Below, piece after piece: positions 44,704 to 57,120 of a stretch of 64,000 nucleotides of DNA (the first letter of the stretch is position 1; each line of letters starts with the position of its first letter). The position numbers and the translations under genes were made by a program. The notes beneath the pieces were generated by a model. The model made no database searches, was not told where the DNA came from, and saw only the letters and a program-made list of their open reading frames with translations. Source of the stretch: Datisca glomerata (Eukaryota > Streptophyta > Magnoliopsida > Cucurbitales > Datiscaceae); the NCBI GenBank assembly GCA_003255025.1, contig QANY01013250.1, forward strand, positions 1,116,001 to 1,180,000. Reading direction: 5' to 3'.

Positions 44704-46760
44704 ATATCAGATCGGGTTTTAAAAATTGAAGAAAATTAATGAACCACGAACAGTTCTTGGGCAGAATATAAAAAATTTTCAAATACAAATATTTAATCAT
44801 ATTAAATATAAAACCATGCAATGATTCTACATATTTTAATAAACGTATCGAAAAGAGATAGAAATAAATTTTACCTTTTCTAGTATATGGAGAATTTCTG
44901 AATTGGCGGGATCCAATTTATTGTCTCACGTTCCTCGTTCTTGACATTCGCAGAACTTCAGTTGAACTTCACAACATATTGTTAGGAATAGAGTGTGGGC
45001 TCTCTAAACAACTGGGGAAGAAAAAACAATATTTTCTCTTCTTTCTCTTGGTTTTCGGCGGCAACTGTAGGGAACATTGAGAGAAACTTTTTTTTTGCTA
45101 TGCCTAACACTAAGCTTAGCTTTAGATTAGGTTTGCAACCCATTTATATTAATTACAAAACTTACCCATATACCCATGTATGATAAAACAAAAATTTACC
45201 TCCCTTGCACTGTAATATGTGATTTTTACATCTCCCCTAGAGCCAAGACTGTGTCCAAATTCATCAATTCAAATTGATCACTATAAACTAATTGAGTAAT
45301 TTATTTTATTTTCTAATTATTCAATAATTATAAAATAACAAATTAATTAATTTGAACATTAATTTTGGTCTTCACTAATTTAGTGATGACACCCATCACA
45401 TATGAAAAAACACGTTTTTGGTCCGACTAACTTTGCTTCTCATTTCAGACCTTATGAGCTACTTCTAAAATCAAATGGACTCACATGAATAAATGTATGA
45501 GATTCAAATACCCGACTAATTAATCTCCATAAATTTTGGATCTATTTAATCACGACATTGTACGATGCTGGAATGAGATCTCATTCAAAAAGAAAGATAT
45601 CAAATATCTGGAGTTTCTTTTTGTAATATGGATGATTTCATTTTTGAGTAGAAGAGGCATTTTTAACAGTTACTTGGAAACTGTTTCAAGCAAATGTGCA
45701 TTCTGATTTGAGTATGATTGTATGTGTGATAGCATCTACTATAATAGGAATATCAATGAACCTAAATTTTATTGGCTGGCCAGATTAATGTTATCAATTA
45801 AAATGATTTATGGTGAACGTCTTTCTTAGTAGCTAGGTCCTGGGAAAGAATAGGAAATGTGACTGATGCTGAGTTAACTTTCGATTAATGCGCGCTACAT
45901 TTTCTGTTGGTGAAAATAAACATATTTATTCACGATCAACATAATATTTTACGATGTTACCCATCAAGAATATTGATAGCGGAATATAAAATTATCGTTT
46001 TGCCATCTAGTTATTATTTCATTAACTTTTTTATTGACTGTGAATAAGAAATATATAACAGTGAAGTGTCTCGTACAGTTCACAATGTCTTATTCAATGA
46101 CTCATGTTATCGAGTACCAGGCCCGATTTATTTATTCACACAGAAATGAATAAAACATCATGAAATATTGTTGCTATTGCAATCTAACCACGAATTCCAT
46201 ATTTGTGAATCACACAACTCTAACATAGTTGAATCATGATCCCAACAGTCAAGATATTGTCTGACAATTTGAACATACTCTTTGGCGTATCAAAGATTGC
46301 AAGTAACTAAGTCAAGTTTTATATTCACCTCAAGATTAAAGTAATCACGAAAATACCCTTAAGGTATAACTATTAGATTTAGAGCTAGATAAATAACTTT
46401 GCTCTAAACTAATTTGTTATTGGTCTATTAAACATATTCCATAACATATCTAAGCCAACCGTTAGAGTCTCCACTCTCATGCCTCAAGACTGGCATCCTT
46501 TAGTTCATCCTAACAGTCGTAATCAGACTCGATTGCCCTGTCGATCCTAACACTGCGAAAAACATTTTAAACTATTTCAAAAGAGTTTGTCTGGAAGATC
46601 CCTCTGTCTTTACTCTTCTTATATTAATAAATTATAAACACACTTTAATCAAAGGAAAACTTTCATTCATTCATAAACTTCAGTAATACATAAATGTTAG
46701 AGAAATAACTAAATAATCATAAATAGTTATTATCTCTACTTTATGGACAAAAATCCAACA
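44704..46760 (-). repeat. 3' LTR of copia C with a 0.3-kb insertion
   Basis: The LTR ends atccaaca at 46760; the start near 44704 is worn (atcagatcggg for tgttggatcggg). Compared with the copy B LTR, about 305 bp between tacga (45565) and ttaactttcgatt (45871) is extra and has no counterpart in the other LTRs here. Confidence 0.8.
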
Positions 46761-48430
46761 ATCTCTCACTTGGAGTAAAGTAGGGGTGTACAATTTTGTA
46801 TCTCCATGGCCTACAGATGACCATCGAAGACGTTACTGCTTAACGTCTTCATGAATGGATCTACCAGGTTATTGACAATCGATCTATATGTTTCTACAAC
46901 ATCTCAACACTAAACAATCTCTCTCAAGAGGTGATATTTACGCTCTATGTGTTTGGATCTTTTGTGCCTCCTCGATTTCTTTGAGTTTGCTACAATTGCT
47001 ACAACCCCACTATTATCTCAATAAAGTGTCATGGGTTTATTAGCTTCTGGAACAACTTCCAAAGTCTTCAAGAACTTTCTAAGTCATACAGTCTCCGTTG
47101 CAGCTTCATAAGCTGCCACATACTCAGCTTACATGCTACAATCAGCAATGCAAGATTGCTTGATACTTCTCTATACTACTGCTCCACCATTCAAGAAGAA
47201 CATCGATCCTGAAGTGGACCTCCTAAAATACTTGTTTGCTTGAAAATCAAAGTTGGTCTAACCCACCATATTCATGTCAGTACCTGAATACACAAGCATG
47301 TAGTTCCTTGTTCTCCTAAGATAATAAAGGATATGCTTGACGACATTCCAATGCTCAAGTTCAGGATTAGATTGGAAATGACTAAACACCCTCACGGCGT
47401 AGCAAATATCTGGCCTAGTTCAAGGCATCAAATATATGAGACTTACTACGGTTGAGGCATATAGAATCTTTCTCATGTCTTCCTCTTCTTGAGGAGTCTT
47501 GGGAGACTACTCCTTGGAGAGGCTGACTCCATGTCTAAAGGGAAAATACCCATTCTTGGAGTCTTACATACTGAAGTGATCATCACCTCATCAAAATAAG
47601 ATGCTTGAGATAGTGTCAATTTTCCGTTCTTCCGATTTTGAAAGATCTGAATACCGGAGACAAAGGCAGCTTCTCCAAGATCCTTTATATCAAATTGCTT
47701 TGCAAGCCAAATCTTGACATCTGACAATTTTCCATCATCGTTCCCAATGAGTAGAATATCGTCCACGTACATGACTAGAAAAAACCACACTCCCTTCATG
47801 TATCAGCTTATACACATAGGGTTCGTGCACTAACTGTTCAAAATCATAATTCTTGGCAGTTTCATAGAACTTGATATTCCACGACCGTGACGCTTGCTTA
47901 AGTCCATAAATAGACTTTAGCAGTTCATAAAACTTGCCATATTGACCTTTTTCAATCAACCCATCTGGTTTAGTCATATAGATGTGCTCTTCAAAATTTC
48001 CTTTCTAAAACACATTCTTGACTTCCATCTGCCAGATTTCATAATCAAGGGCAACATCAATGGACAAGAGAATTCGGATGGACTTAAGCATGGCCACCGA
48101 CGAGAAGGTATAGTCATAGTCAATACCTTTCTTTTAGGGGTAGCACTTGGCTACTTGCCTAGCTTTAAATATCAACACATTCCCATCTGAACCTCTCTTT
48201 TTCTTATAAATCCATTTACGCCCTACAAGTTTTACCCCTTCAGGAGGATCTATAATATTCCAGACTTTGTTCAAGTATATCGATTGTATCTCGACGTTCG
48301 TAGCTTACTGCCAAAGATTTGCTTCAGGACCAGCCATGGCCTACGAGTAGGAAACAAGTTCAACATGATCCTTATCTGAGACTGTTGTTAAAGCATCTCC
48401 ATAAGACATGTACATCAAGGCTTCGTAAAC
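46761..48430 (-). pseudogene. Copia RT and RNase H (copy C)
   Basis: Minus-strand frames 47977-47735 and 47799-47473 together give the RT core: GLIEKGQYGKFYELLKSIYGL, LVMYVDDILLIGND with the YVDD catalytic motif near 47755, then IKDLGEAAFVSGIQ and LTLSQASYFDEVM. A frameshift separates the two blocks. RNase H sequence continues to 46780 with stops. It is the only copy here with a recognisable RT active site. Confidence 0.85.
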
Positions 48431-48439
48431 TCTGGCACC

Positions 48440-50258
48440 TGTTATGGTTCTTCCATTATTGAATCAGGAACATGTCCTCATTGGGGAGTTGATGTCCTCT
48501 CACTCAATAATTCCTCTAGCACGACTTTACACTTCTTATATAGTCATCCTCAAGAAAACATGCATTCGTGCTAATGATTGTTTTCTTGTCGGTCAGACTA
48601 TAAAAGATGTATCTCTTCATTCCCTTGGGATATCCTACAAACATGCATAATTCTGATCGATTAGCCAAGTTGCCTGTCTTCGGTCTCATTATATGTATCT
48701 AGCATCCCCATATCTTAAGGTGGCTTAGGGATGACTTTCATACACTCCATCTTTCATATGGCGTGCTAGACACCGTCTTTGATGAAACTAGATTTAGAAT
48801 ATATGCTACTTTTTTCAAGACATATCCCCAGAACGAATCTGAGAGGGATTAGTAACTCATCATGAATCTAACCATATCGATCTGAGTTTTATTCCTTCTC
48901 TTTGTTTCACCATTCTGTTCTAGAGTGCCAGGTGGTGTAAGTTGAGAAAGAATACCTTCTTCCTTAAGAAATTTCTTGAACTCTCCTAGTAAGTACTCTC
49001 CACCATGATCGGATCGTAGTGTTTTGATTTATTTCTCTAATTTCTTCTCAACCATAGCCTTGTACTCTTTGAGTTTTTTTAAATATTTCATACTTTTAGT
49101 GCATTAGATAAACATGTCCTGATTGGGAGTTGATGTCTTCCAACTAAATAATTCCTCTAGCATAAGTGTGCTTCTCGTCTTTACACTTCTTATATAGTCT
49201 TCCTCAAGAAAACGTGCATTCATGCTGTCAATGTTTTCTTGTCGGTCAGACAATAAAAGAGGTATCTCTTCGTTCCCTTGGGATATCCTACAAACATGCA
49301 AAATTCTGATCGATTGGTCAACTTGCCTGTCTTTGATCTCACTATATGTGCCAGGCATCCCCATATCTTAAGGTGGCTTAGAAATTACTTTCATCCACTC
49401 CAACTTTCATATGGTGTGCTAGGCATCGTCTTTGACGGAACTTGATTCAGAATATATGTTGCTTTTTCCAATGCATATACCTAGAACGAATCTGGGAGGG
49501 ATGAGTATCTTATCATGGATCTAACCATATCCATAAGAGTTTTATTCCTTCTCTCTATCACACCATTCTGTTCTTGAGTGCCAAGTGGTGTAAGCTGAGA
49601 AAGAATACATTTTTCCTTAAGAAAATTTTCTGAACTCTCCTAGCAAGTACTCTCCACCACGATCAGATCGTTGTGTTTTGATTTGTTTCTCTAATTGTTT
49701 CTCAACCATAGCCTTGTACGCTTTGAACTATTCAAAAGTTTCATACTTTTGGCGCATTAGATAAACATGTCCAAAATATTAGTAGTCATCTGTGAAGGTT
49801 ACAAAATACTCAACCTCATCTTGCTGAAAAGGGTCTTTCATCCTTCGTTGAAAAGGGTCTCTTGGTCATTTTACCTTCTATGCAAGATTCGTATGTGGGT
49901 AGTGATCACACACTTAGAGTTTGCAGTGGACCATCTTTTGCAAGTCTTTAATCATGTCTTGGCTAATGTGACGAAGACGCAAGTACCACAAGTAGGTTAG
50001 ATCGATTGAGTCAGATTTCAACCTTTTACGATCCCTTCGTGACTTAGTATTTACTTCAGTGTCACATATAATTGGAAATTTTAGTTTTACATAGAATAGC
50101 TTATTTAACGAGCGTGCAGTAGTAATTAAGCAATCATTTCTAAAAATACCAATATCTTTATTAAAGAAATTCATAGTAAATCCTTGTTCAATTAAACTAG
50201 CTACTGAAATTTGGGGTTTCCCCAAAACCAGGATATAATAAACTTCTTGTAAAACCAA
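48440..50258 (-). pseudogene. Copia pre-integrase and integrase (copy C), partly duplicated
   Basis: The frame 50258-49914 holds GAG-pre-integrase (GKPQISVASLIEQGF, IGIFRNDCLITTARS, YLWYLRLRHIS). The integrase core and C-terminal region are then present twice in direct orientation, 49113-49770 and 48471-49112, each running from the EYKA/catalytic side to the FLEEDYIRSVK block. Both copies carry many lesions. Confidence 0.82.
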
Positions 50259-51040
50259 AAAGTGTTAACAAATGACAATTTAATAGTTCCAACTGATACT
50301 AGTACGTCATTCCCCCAATGGAAGATGAACTCTCCCTCATTAAGCCTTCTGCTTTCGAGTTCTGCTTCTTAGATTTCTTCGGACCTCTCTTGTGTTACTT
50401 TTTGACGCCATAGGCAGAAAGCTTACTTTCAGTCCAATTTACCTCTCCATTCTTCCTTTTTCCCTTCAGAAATAGGGTCTCAGCAGCTTGCGACTCCTTT
50501 ATAGTAACTTATTCATCGAATAAGTAAGTTTGAAGTTCTCAAAAGTGTCTAGCAAGGTCTCAAGGTCATATCAACTTGAGTCTCACCATCTACCTCAGCA
50601 CCTGTGATCTCCATCTCATTCAAATAACTTATGCTCATCATCATGTGTTCTCTGATGGGAGTTTCAAGTTTAATCCGGCAATTCATGAAGTTTCGCACAC
50701 CAACTTGTTTGGCTAGGATGACCCTGATCCCCGAATATTTCAATAATGTTCAACATCATATCAGTGGCAGTTTCCATGTTCTGATGTTGTTGTTGCAACA
50801 CATTGCTAACAGATGCCAAGATGTAACACTTGGCAATCTCATCAAAACGTAGCCAAGAAGCATAAACATCATTTTCCTCTTAAGTCGATTCAGCAATAGG
50901 CTCAAGTGGACAAAGGATGGTGAGCAGGAACTTATGCTTTTCTACTATCAATACAATATAAAGATTACATTTTCAATCCACGTAATTTTTACCAGCAAGT
51001 TTGTTCACATTTAAGACCGTTGAGAGTGGGGATAACGACA
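50259..51040 (-). pseudogene. Copia gag (copy C), fragmented
   Basis: Reading down from 51040: MSLSPLSTVLNVNKLAGKNYVD, then a stop, then the VLQQQHQNMETATDMMLNI block near 50830-50770, then a frame with NFMNCRIKLETPIREHMMM (50743-50549). Several stops are present and no intact knuckle was found. Confidence 0.8.
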
Positions 51041-52854
51041 TGATTACCTAAAAGAACAAATAAAGTGGCGTAAATAAATATTCAATCATAGCAAGTATGA
51101 TGCATGATGCAAAGACTTAAATATTAAAAGGATCCGATAAAAAATATTTCTGCCATGATGTTACGATCAACAATTATAGCTATTCTCATCTAAGGACGAC
51201 GTCGAAGCTACCTCTTATCGTATCGAGACTCTTCTCATTTGGTTAACGCTTCTTAAAATGTCATTACATTTAGCTTAACCAATCACCAATGGTTTTGTTC
51301 ACCTTGGCCTCTTTGACTAAATCCTACGAGAGATTTCAATGTGTTTCTGTCTAAGTGTTTAACCAACGCATCGACTTTAAAGGTTTCTATAAACTAACAA
51401 TCCACCTAGGAACGGTCCTGGCTCACCACTTCCTTTACAAGCATTAGCTTCTCAAGGAACTCAATGGCAAAGTGACACAATTCCCAAGTTTCTCCTATTG
51501 AAGAGAGGACCGATAGGACGGCTCTAAACCATTCCTCATGCCACGACCAAGTTTGCGTTTGGGATCTTGGGAACATTTCAACGTAAATGACCCACCCACT
51601 TAGTTTTTGGAAAAAATGAATTTTTCTTTGCTTTTTTTTAAAAACATAACTCTTTATAAATTTGAAAAAACATGTTTTGAAAATTAGAAACTTTTATGAA
51701 ATTTAAATCATAATTTAAAAATTATAACGTTTATAAAATTCACATTGTATTTAAATTATAACTCATTATAAATTTAAACTACAATGATGCATGTACATGT
51801 TACATGAAATTTTGATATTGACATATCTCTATTTCTATATGACATGTTATATGATGATATGAGATCAATAATAAATCATCCATTAAAAATAACATCTCTA
51901 TGCCCCATTTCTAATTATAACCTATAAAAGAATAATAAATAAATTACAATAATTTTAAATTCTAATCTTGATGGCGTCTGTAATTTTATTCTTCTACTTC
52001 AGGAAGTCCCATCAATTTGTAACTCTTTACAACAATCGAATCCGATTTCAAAAATTCAAATTTCAATTTAAAATTAATTTTCCAACAATTTTTACTTTGA
52101 TAAATAAATTATCAAGTATATTAATCAATTGATTTATTTTTCCAATTAATTAGTGTTGAAAAATTACCGACTTAAACAAAATAATTGTTGAGGACTGGAT
52201 TGGGCTTGGAATAAAATTCCAAATTTCTGGGTATTATTTGGGCCAAGCAACCCTTGCTCAGTCCAATACCTCAATAAGCTTGGTGGGTCCACGCCAACCC
52301 TAGGCCCAACATGGTCTTGTGCACACTAGGGTTCTAAAACCCCAAGCTTTCCTAAATTCAAAAGTTTCTAAAACCCAAGGTTTCCTAAACCTAAAAGTTT
52401 CCAAAAACACAAGATTTCCTAAACCCAAAAATTTCCAAAACCACAAGGTTTCCTAAACCACATTTAGGAAACCCACGGCGGTGGGCAGCAATGGCAAGCA
52501 GCGGCGTGCGGAAGCGTGGGGCACCAGCAAGCGACGGACGGTGAATGGTGTTGACGGCGGTGAATGGTGTTGACGGGGGCGACGAACGGTGACTTTTCTT
52601 TCGATGACGGATTTACATGGGATTTAAAGATACAACTTTTACAAAAATTAAATTACCTCAAATCCTCTGCCTCAATTTTGGTGTACATTAATACTAAAAT
52701 TAAAAATAGAACACCTAGAGCCAATCGATCGGGATCCATACATAAAACACCTTCAAACACGCTTTGAATCTACCATACAAAAATATACGTCAATATCACA
52801 ATATTCATTCATACACATGTTAAATCACTAAATATATATAATTAATAACCCAAT
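51041..52854 (-). other. Copia C leader
   Basis: Collinear with the copy B leader, including the ggtttcc-type repeats (52328-52470), a GC-richer block (52480-52590) and the antisense open frame (52564-52767). Confidence 0.7.
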
Positions 52855-52868
52855 GCTCTGATACCAAT
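52855..52868 (-). other. Primer-binding site, tRNA-iMet type (copy C)
   Basis: The minus strand reads attggtatcagagc next to the LTR end at 52869, as in copy B. Confidence 0.88.
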
Positions 52869-55829
52869 TGTTGGTTTGAGTTTCAAAAATTGAAAAAAAT
52901 TAATGAGCCATGAACGGTTCGTGGACGGAAAATCAAAAAATTTTCACAACAAACATTTAATCAGAGTAAATATAAAACATTTTCTATTATCATGCGTATT
53001 TAGATAAACGTATTCACGATAGGTAGAAACAATTTAATACATTTTTCTTGTATCTAAGAATTTCTGAATTGGCGGGATCCAATTTATTGTCTCGCATTCC
53101 TCGTTCTTGAGATTTGCAGAATCTCAATCGATTTTCACACTAACAACCACTAGTAGGATTCAGAAGTATGTCTCAAAAGGTTATTGTTTGGAATAGAATG
53201 TGGGCTCTCTAAACAACTGAGTAATAAAAAATAATTTTTTCTCTTCTTCCTCTTAGTTTTCGGTGGCAACTGTAGGGAGGGGTGAGATAAACTCTTTTCT
53301 ACTCTGTCTAACACTCAGCTTAGCTTAGAGTAAGATTTGGAACCCTTTTATATTAATTACAAAATTTACTCATATATGATAAAACTGAAATTTATCTCAT
53401 TTACACTGCAATCTATGATTTTTACATCTCCCCTAGAACCAAGACTGTGTCCAAATTCATCAATTCAAATTGATAAATTAAATTGATCTCTATCAACTAA
53501 TTAATTAATTAGTTTTATTTACGATCCAATAATTTAAAAAAAATGATTAATTAATTTGAACATTTATTCTAGTATTCACTAATTTAATAATGACACCCAT
53601 CACATATGGGTTTGAGAAGTGTATATTGGTCTAAAACACGTTTTTATCCAACTGACGTTGTTTCTCATTCTTGTCCTTATGAGCTACTTCTAAGACCTAA
53701 TGGACCCAGATGAATTCTCTCTCTCTCTCCCTCTCCCCCCCCCCCTCCCTCTCTCCCTCCCTCCCTATCTCTCCCCATCTCCCCCTCTCTCTCACACTCT
53801 CCATCTCTATCTCTATGGTATTCAAATACCAGGCTAATTTACAACCATAAATTCATGACATATTTAATCCTGACTACACTATAGGTCCGACGCCGAATCA
53901 ACTCTCGAATTATACGCGCTACATTTTCTGTTGGTGCAAATAAATAACATATTTATTTCACGGTCCACAGAATACTTTACGATATTACGGGATGTGAAAT
54001 TATCATTTTACCCCTCTTGTTATTATTTTCTTAACTCTTTTATTGACAGTGAATAAGAAAGACATATCAGTGAAGTGTCTCATATAGTTCACAATGTCTT
54101 AGTCAACGACTCATGTCATCGAGTACCAGGCCTGATTTATTCATTCACTCACCCATCAATAATGCATAAGGTGATATTGTTGCTATTGCAATCTCACCAT
54201 GAATTTCATATATATGAATCACGCAACTCAAACATAGTTGAATCACGATCCCAACAGTCGCGGTATTGTCTGGCAATTTGAACTCACTCATTTGGTGTAT
54301 CAAAGATAGCAAGTAACTAAGTCGAGTTTCATATTCACTTTAGAATTAAAGTAATCACGAAAATATCCTTAAGATATAACAATTAGATTTAGAGCTGGAT
54401 AAGCGGTTTTTGCTCCAAACTAAATTACTGATTTATTCAACATGTTCCATAATATGTCTAGGTCAAACGTTAAAGCCTATCCCTCTCCCTCTCCCACTTT
54501 CTCGCTCTCTTCTTCTCACCCTCTCTCTCTCTCTTTCTCCTTTTCTCTCTCCTCTTGCAGTCTCTCTCTCTCTCTCTTTCTATCTATTTATCTCTCCTTC
54601 TCTGCCTCTCTCTCGTTCTCTTTCTCCTTCTATCTCTGAATCCCCCTCTCTCCCTCCTTCTTTATTTCTCTCTCTCTCTCTCGCTCTCTCTCTTTCTCTT
54701 TCTCTCTCTCGCTCTCTCTCTTTCTCTTTCTCTCTCTCGCTCTCTCCCTCCTTCTCCCTTGCTCTATCTCTCTCTCTCCCCCTCTCTCTCCCCCTCTTCT
54801 CTCTCTCTCTCTCTCATTCCCTCTCTCTCTCTTTCTCTCGCTCATTCTCCTTATTTTTTTTCTTTCTACTCTCGTTCTGCTCTTTCTCTCCTCTTTCTCA
54901 CTCACTCATTCTCTCTTCCTATTTATCCCCCCTCTCTTTCTTTCTCTTACCAAATCTCTCTCTCTCTCTCTCACTCCCTCTCTTTCTCTCTCTCACTCCC
55001 TCTCTTTCTCTCTCTCACTCCCTCTCTTTCTCTCTCTCCATCTCTCTTTCTTTCGCTCTCTCTCTCTCTCCATCTCTCTCTCTCTCATTTCCACCCTCGC
55101 TATATCTCTCCCTCTCACGTTCTCTCTCTTTCTCTATCTCTCTCTCTATCTTGCTCTCACTCACTCTCTTTCTCTCTTTCTCTCTCCCTCTCTCTCCCTC
55201 TCTGTATCCCACCTCATCTCCCTCTCTCTCACTCTCTCCTTCTCACCCTCTCTCTTTCTCTCTCCCTCCCTCTCTCATTCTCTTTAACTCTCTCTCTCTC
55301 TCGCTCTCTCTATTTATCTCTCTCTATCTCTCCCTCTCTCTAGTTCTCTCTCTCTCCTTCTCTCTCTCTCTTTAACTCTCTATCTCACACACACCCTCTC
55401 TCTCACTCTCTCTCACTATCTCTGTATCTCTTGCTCTCACTCTCACTCTCGCTCTCTCTATTTTCCCCTCTCCCTCTCTATCTTTGTGCCTCTCCCTATC
55501 TCGCTCTCTCCTTCTCTCTCTCTCTTGTGATATATATCTCTGTCTTCCGTCCTCTCTCTCTCTCCTTCTAACTTTTCCTCTCTCTGTCTCTATCTCTCTC
55601 TATCACTCTCTATCTAACTCTTTATCCCTCTCTCATTCTCTCACTATCTCTCTCAATCTCTCTCTGTATCTCTCCTAATCTCTCTCCCTCTCTCTCTCCT
55701 CCTCTATCTCTCCCTCTATCATGTTCTATTTCTCCCTCTCTCGCTCTATCTCTCTCTCACCCTTTCTCTCTACTTCTTCCTATCTTTTACTCTCTCTCTC
55801 TCTCCCTCCTCGCTCTCTCTCTCTCTTAT

Positions 55830-55896
<67 letters not shown>

Positions 55897-56234
55897 CTAT
55901 CACTCGCGCTCTTGCTCTCTCTCTCTCTCTCTCTCCCAAAGACCGACATCATTTGATTCAACCTAACAGTCATAATCAGACTTAATTGCCTAGTCGATTA
56001 TAAGATTGTGAATAACATTCTAAACTATTTCAGAAACGTTTATCTGGAAGACCCTTCTGTCTTTACTTTTCTTACATTGATAATAGTTTTAGGACTTAAG
56101 TAAATTATAAACACACTTTAATTAAATGAATACTTTCATTTATTCATAAAACTTAGTGATACATAAATGTAAGGGACATAACTAAATAATCATAAATAGT
56201 TATTTCACCCTACTTTATGGACATAATTCCAACA
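52869..56234 (-). repeat. 5' LTR of copia C, swollen by CT repeats
   Basis: The LTR starts tgttggtttgag and ends ttccaaca on the + strand. It is 3366 bp long. Without two CT-rich expansions (53716-53815 and 54479-55936) it would be about 1.8 kb, close to its partner LTR and to the full part of the copy B LTR. Confidence 0.85.
54479..55936. repeat. 1.46-kb CT-rich low-complexity expansion
   Basis: Imperfect (CT)n with CCCTCTC, CTTT and other interruptions covers the whole interval. A TA run lies at 55861-55894. The flanks (aacgttaaagcc on the left, gaccgacatcatttg on the right) align with the uninterrupted LTR of copy B at about 35730-35775. Long open frames here encode only Ser/Leu repeats and are not genes. 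Confidence 0.95.
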
Positions 56235-57120
56235 ATACGTATTTGTGCCTTCAAAGGCTGAATCATCTGAGGATGACACTTCAGGTAATAATATTTTGTT
56301 TGCTTAGAAAGTCTCGCTCATACTATTATGTTTATCATTGAAAGTGCTTACTTATTTGGAAACTTTTCAAATGGCGTCATTGAATGCGATTTTATCTCCA
56401 CTAGTAGAGGTTATAAACACATTGTCAAACATTATCATTTCTTGATGAGCTACAACCTGGTTAGTTTTCTCATATAATATGTTACATTGATGTTATACTG
56501 CATTGGTCACGCCCTTAATTAGTGAAACTCCATTTTGGTGAGTTCTTCTTGATCAGTACTTCCAAATCATTAATACCATAAAGTGATGGTATGTTTATTC
56601 GTGTCTCTGATGAACTATCTCTAGTAATGTTGAATATGAACACATCATTGAGCTTTATATGTCATATATGAGTGTGACATAGTTAGATGATATCGCTTCT
56701 TTTTTCACTTGTCATGATACATGAGTATTTGAATACACATTGCGAACATGGAGTGGTACAAATATTGTCATGTATAATCTCTTGTGCTAACATTGAACAT
56801 AAGGATATCGCTTGGCTTTTTTCAGTTAGTCATTCTTCAGTGAATGTCGCATGGTCAGAATCTTTATTGAGAGAGGTCCGTTGTAACCAACTACTTCTTA
56901 CATCTCTTACTAGAGGCTAAATGAAAGTAATTAGTACATCATCACACCCAGCTGGGGGCTACAGCAACAAATATTACCTTACATAAATGATTTAGTAGAG
57001 AAACATTCGTTATCAAAGTTGAACAATCTCACAATTCTATGGCTCATCAAGTAAGATCACAACACACATCGAGAATATGTACAAGTTCAAGTGTGACGCA
57101 TTTGAACTTGCACATGGGGT
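56235..57120. other. Decayed sequence between copia C and LTR E2
   Basis: No gene is recognisable. A purine stretch (acatggggt, 57112-57120) directly precedes E2 and could be a polypurine tract, which would make this the 3' interior of the E element. Confidence 0.4.

Larger units (their letters stand above)
44704..56234 (-). mobile_element. Ty1/copia retrotransposon, copy C
   Basis: Same family and orientation as copy B, and the most complete internal region of the three. It comprises 5' LTR 52869-56234, primer site 52855-52868, leader, gag (51040-50500), pre-integrase, integrase with a 0.65-kb tandem duplication, RT with a recognisable YVDD, RNase H, polypurine tract (46761-46775, reverse strand) and 3' LTR about 44704-46760. 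All coding regions have stops and frameshifts. Its LTR lacks the extra segment seen in copy B. Confidence 0.88.

Noticed and set aside
45566..45870. Insertion in the copia C LTR considered as a captured membrane-protein exon
   Set aside because: The hydrophobic reading is only about 24 codons, and no splice sites or family motifs support it.
54410..55375. 321-residue Ser/Leu open frame in the copia C LTR
   Set aside because: It is composed of CT microsatellite sequence inside a non-coding LTR; the open frame is a product of composition.
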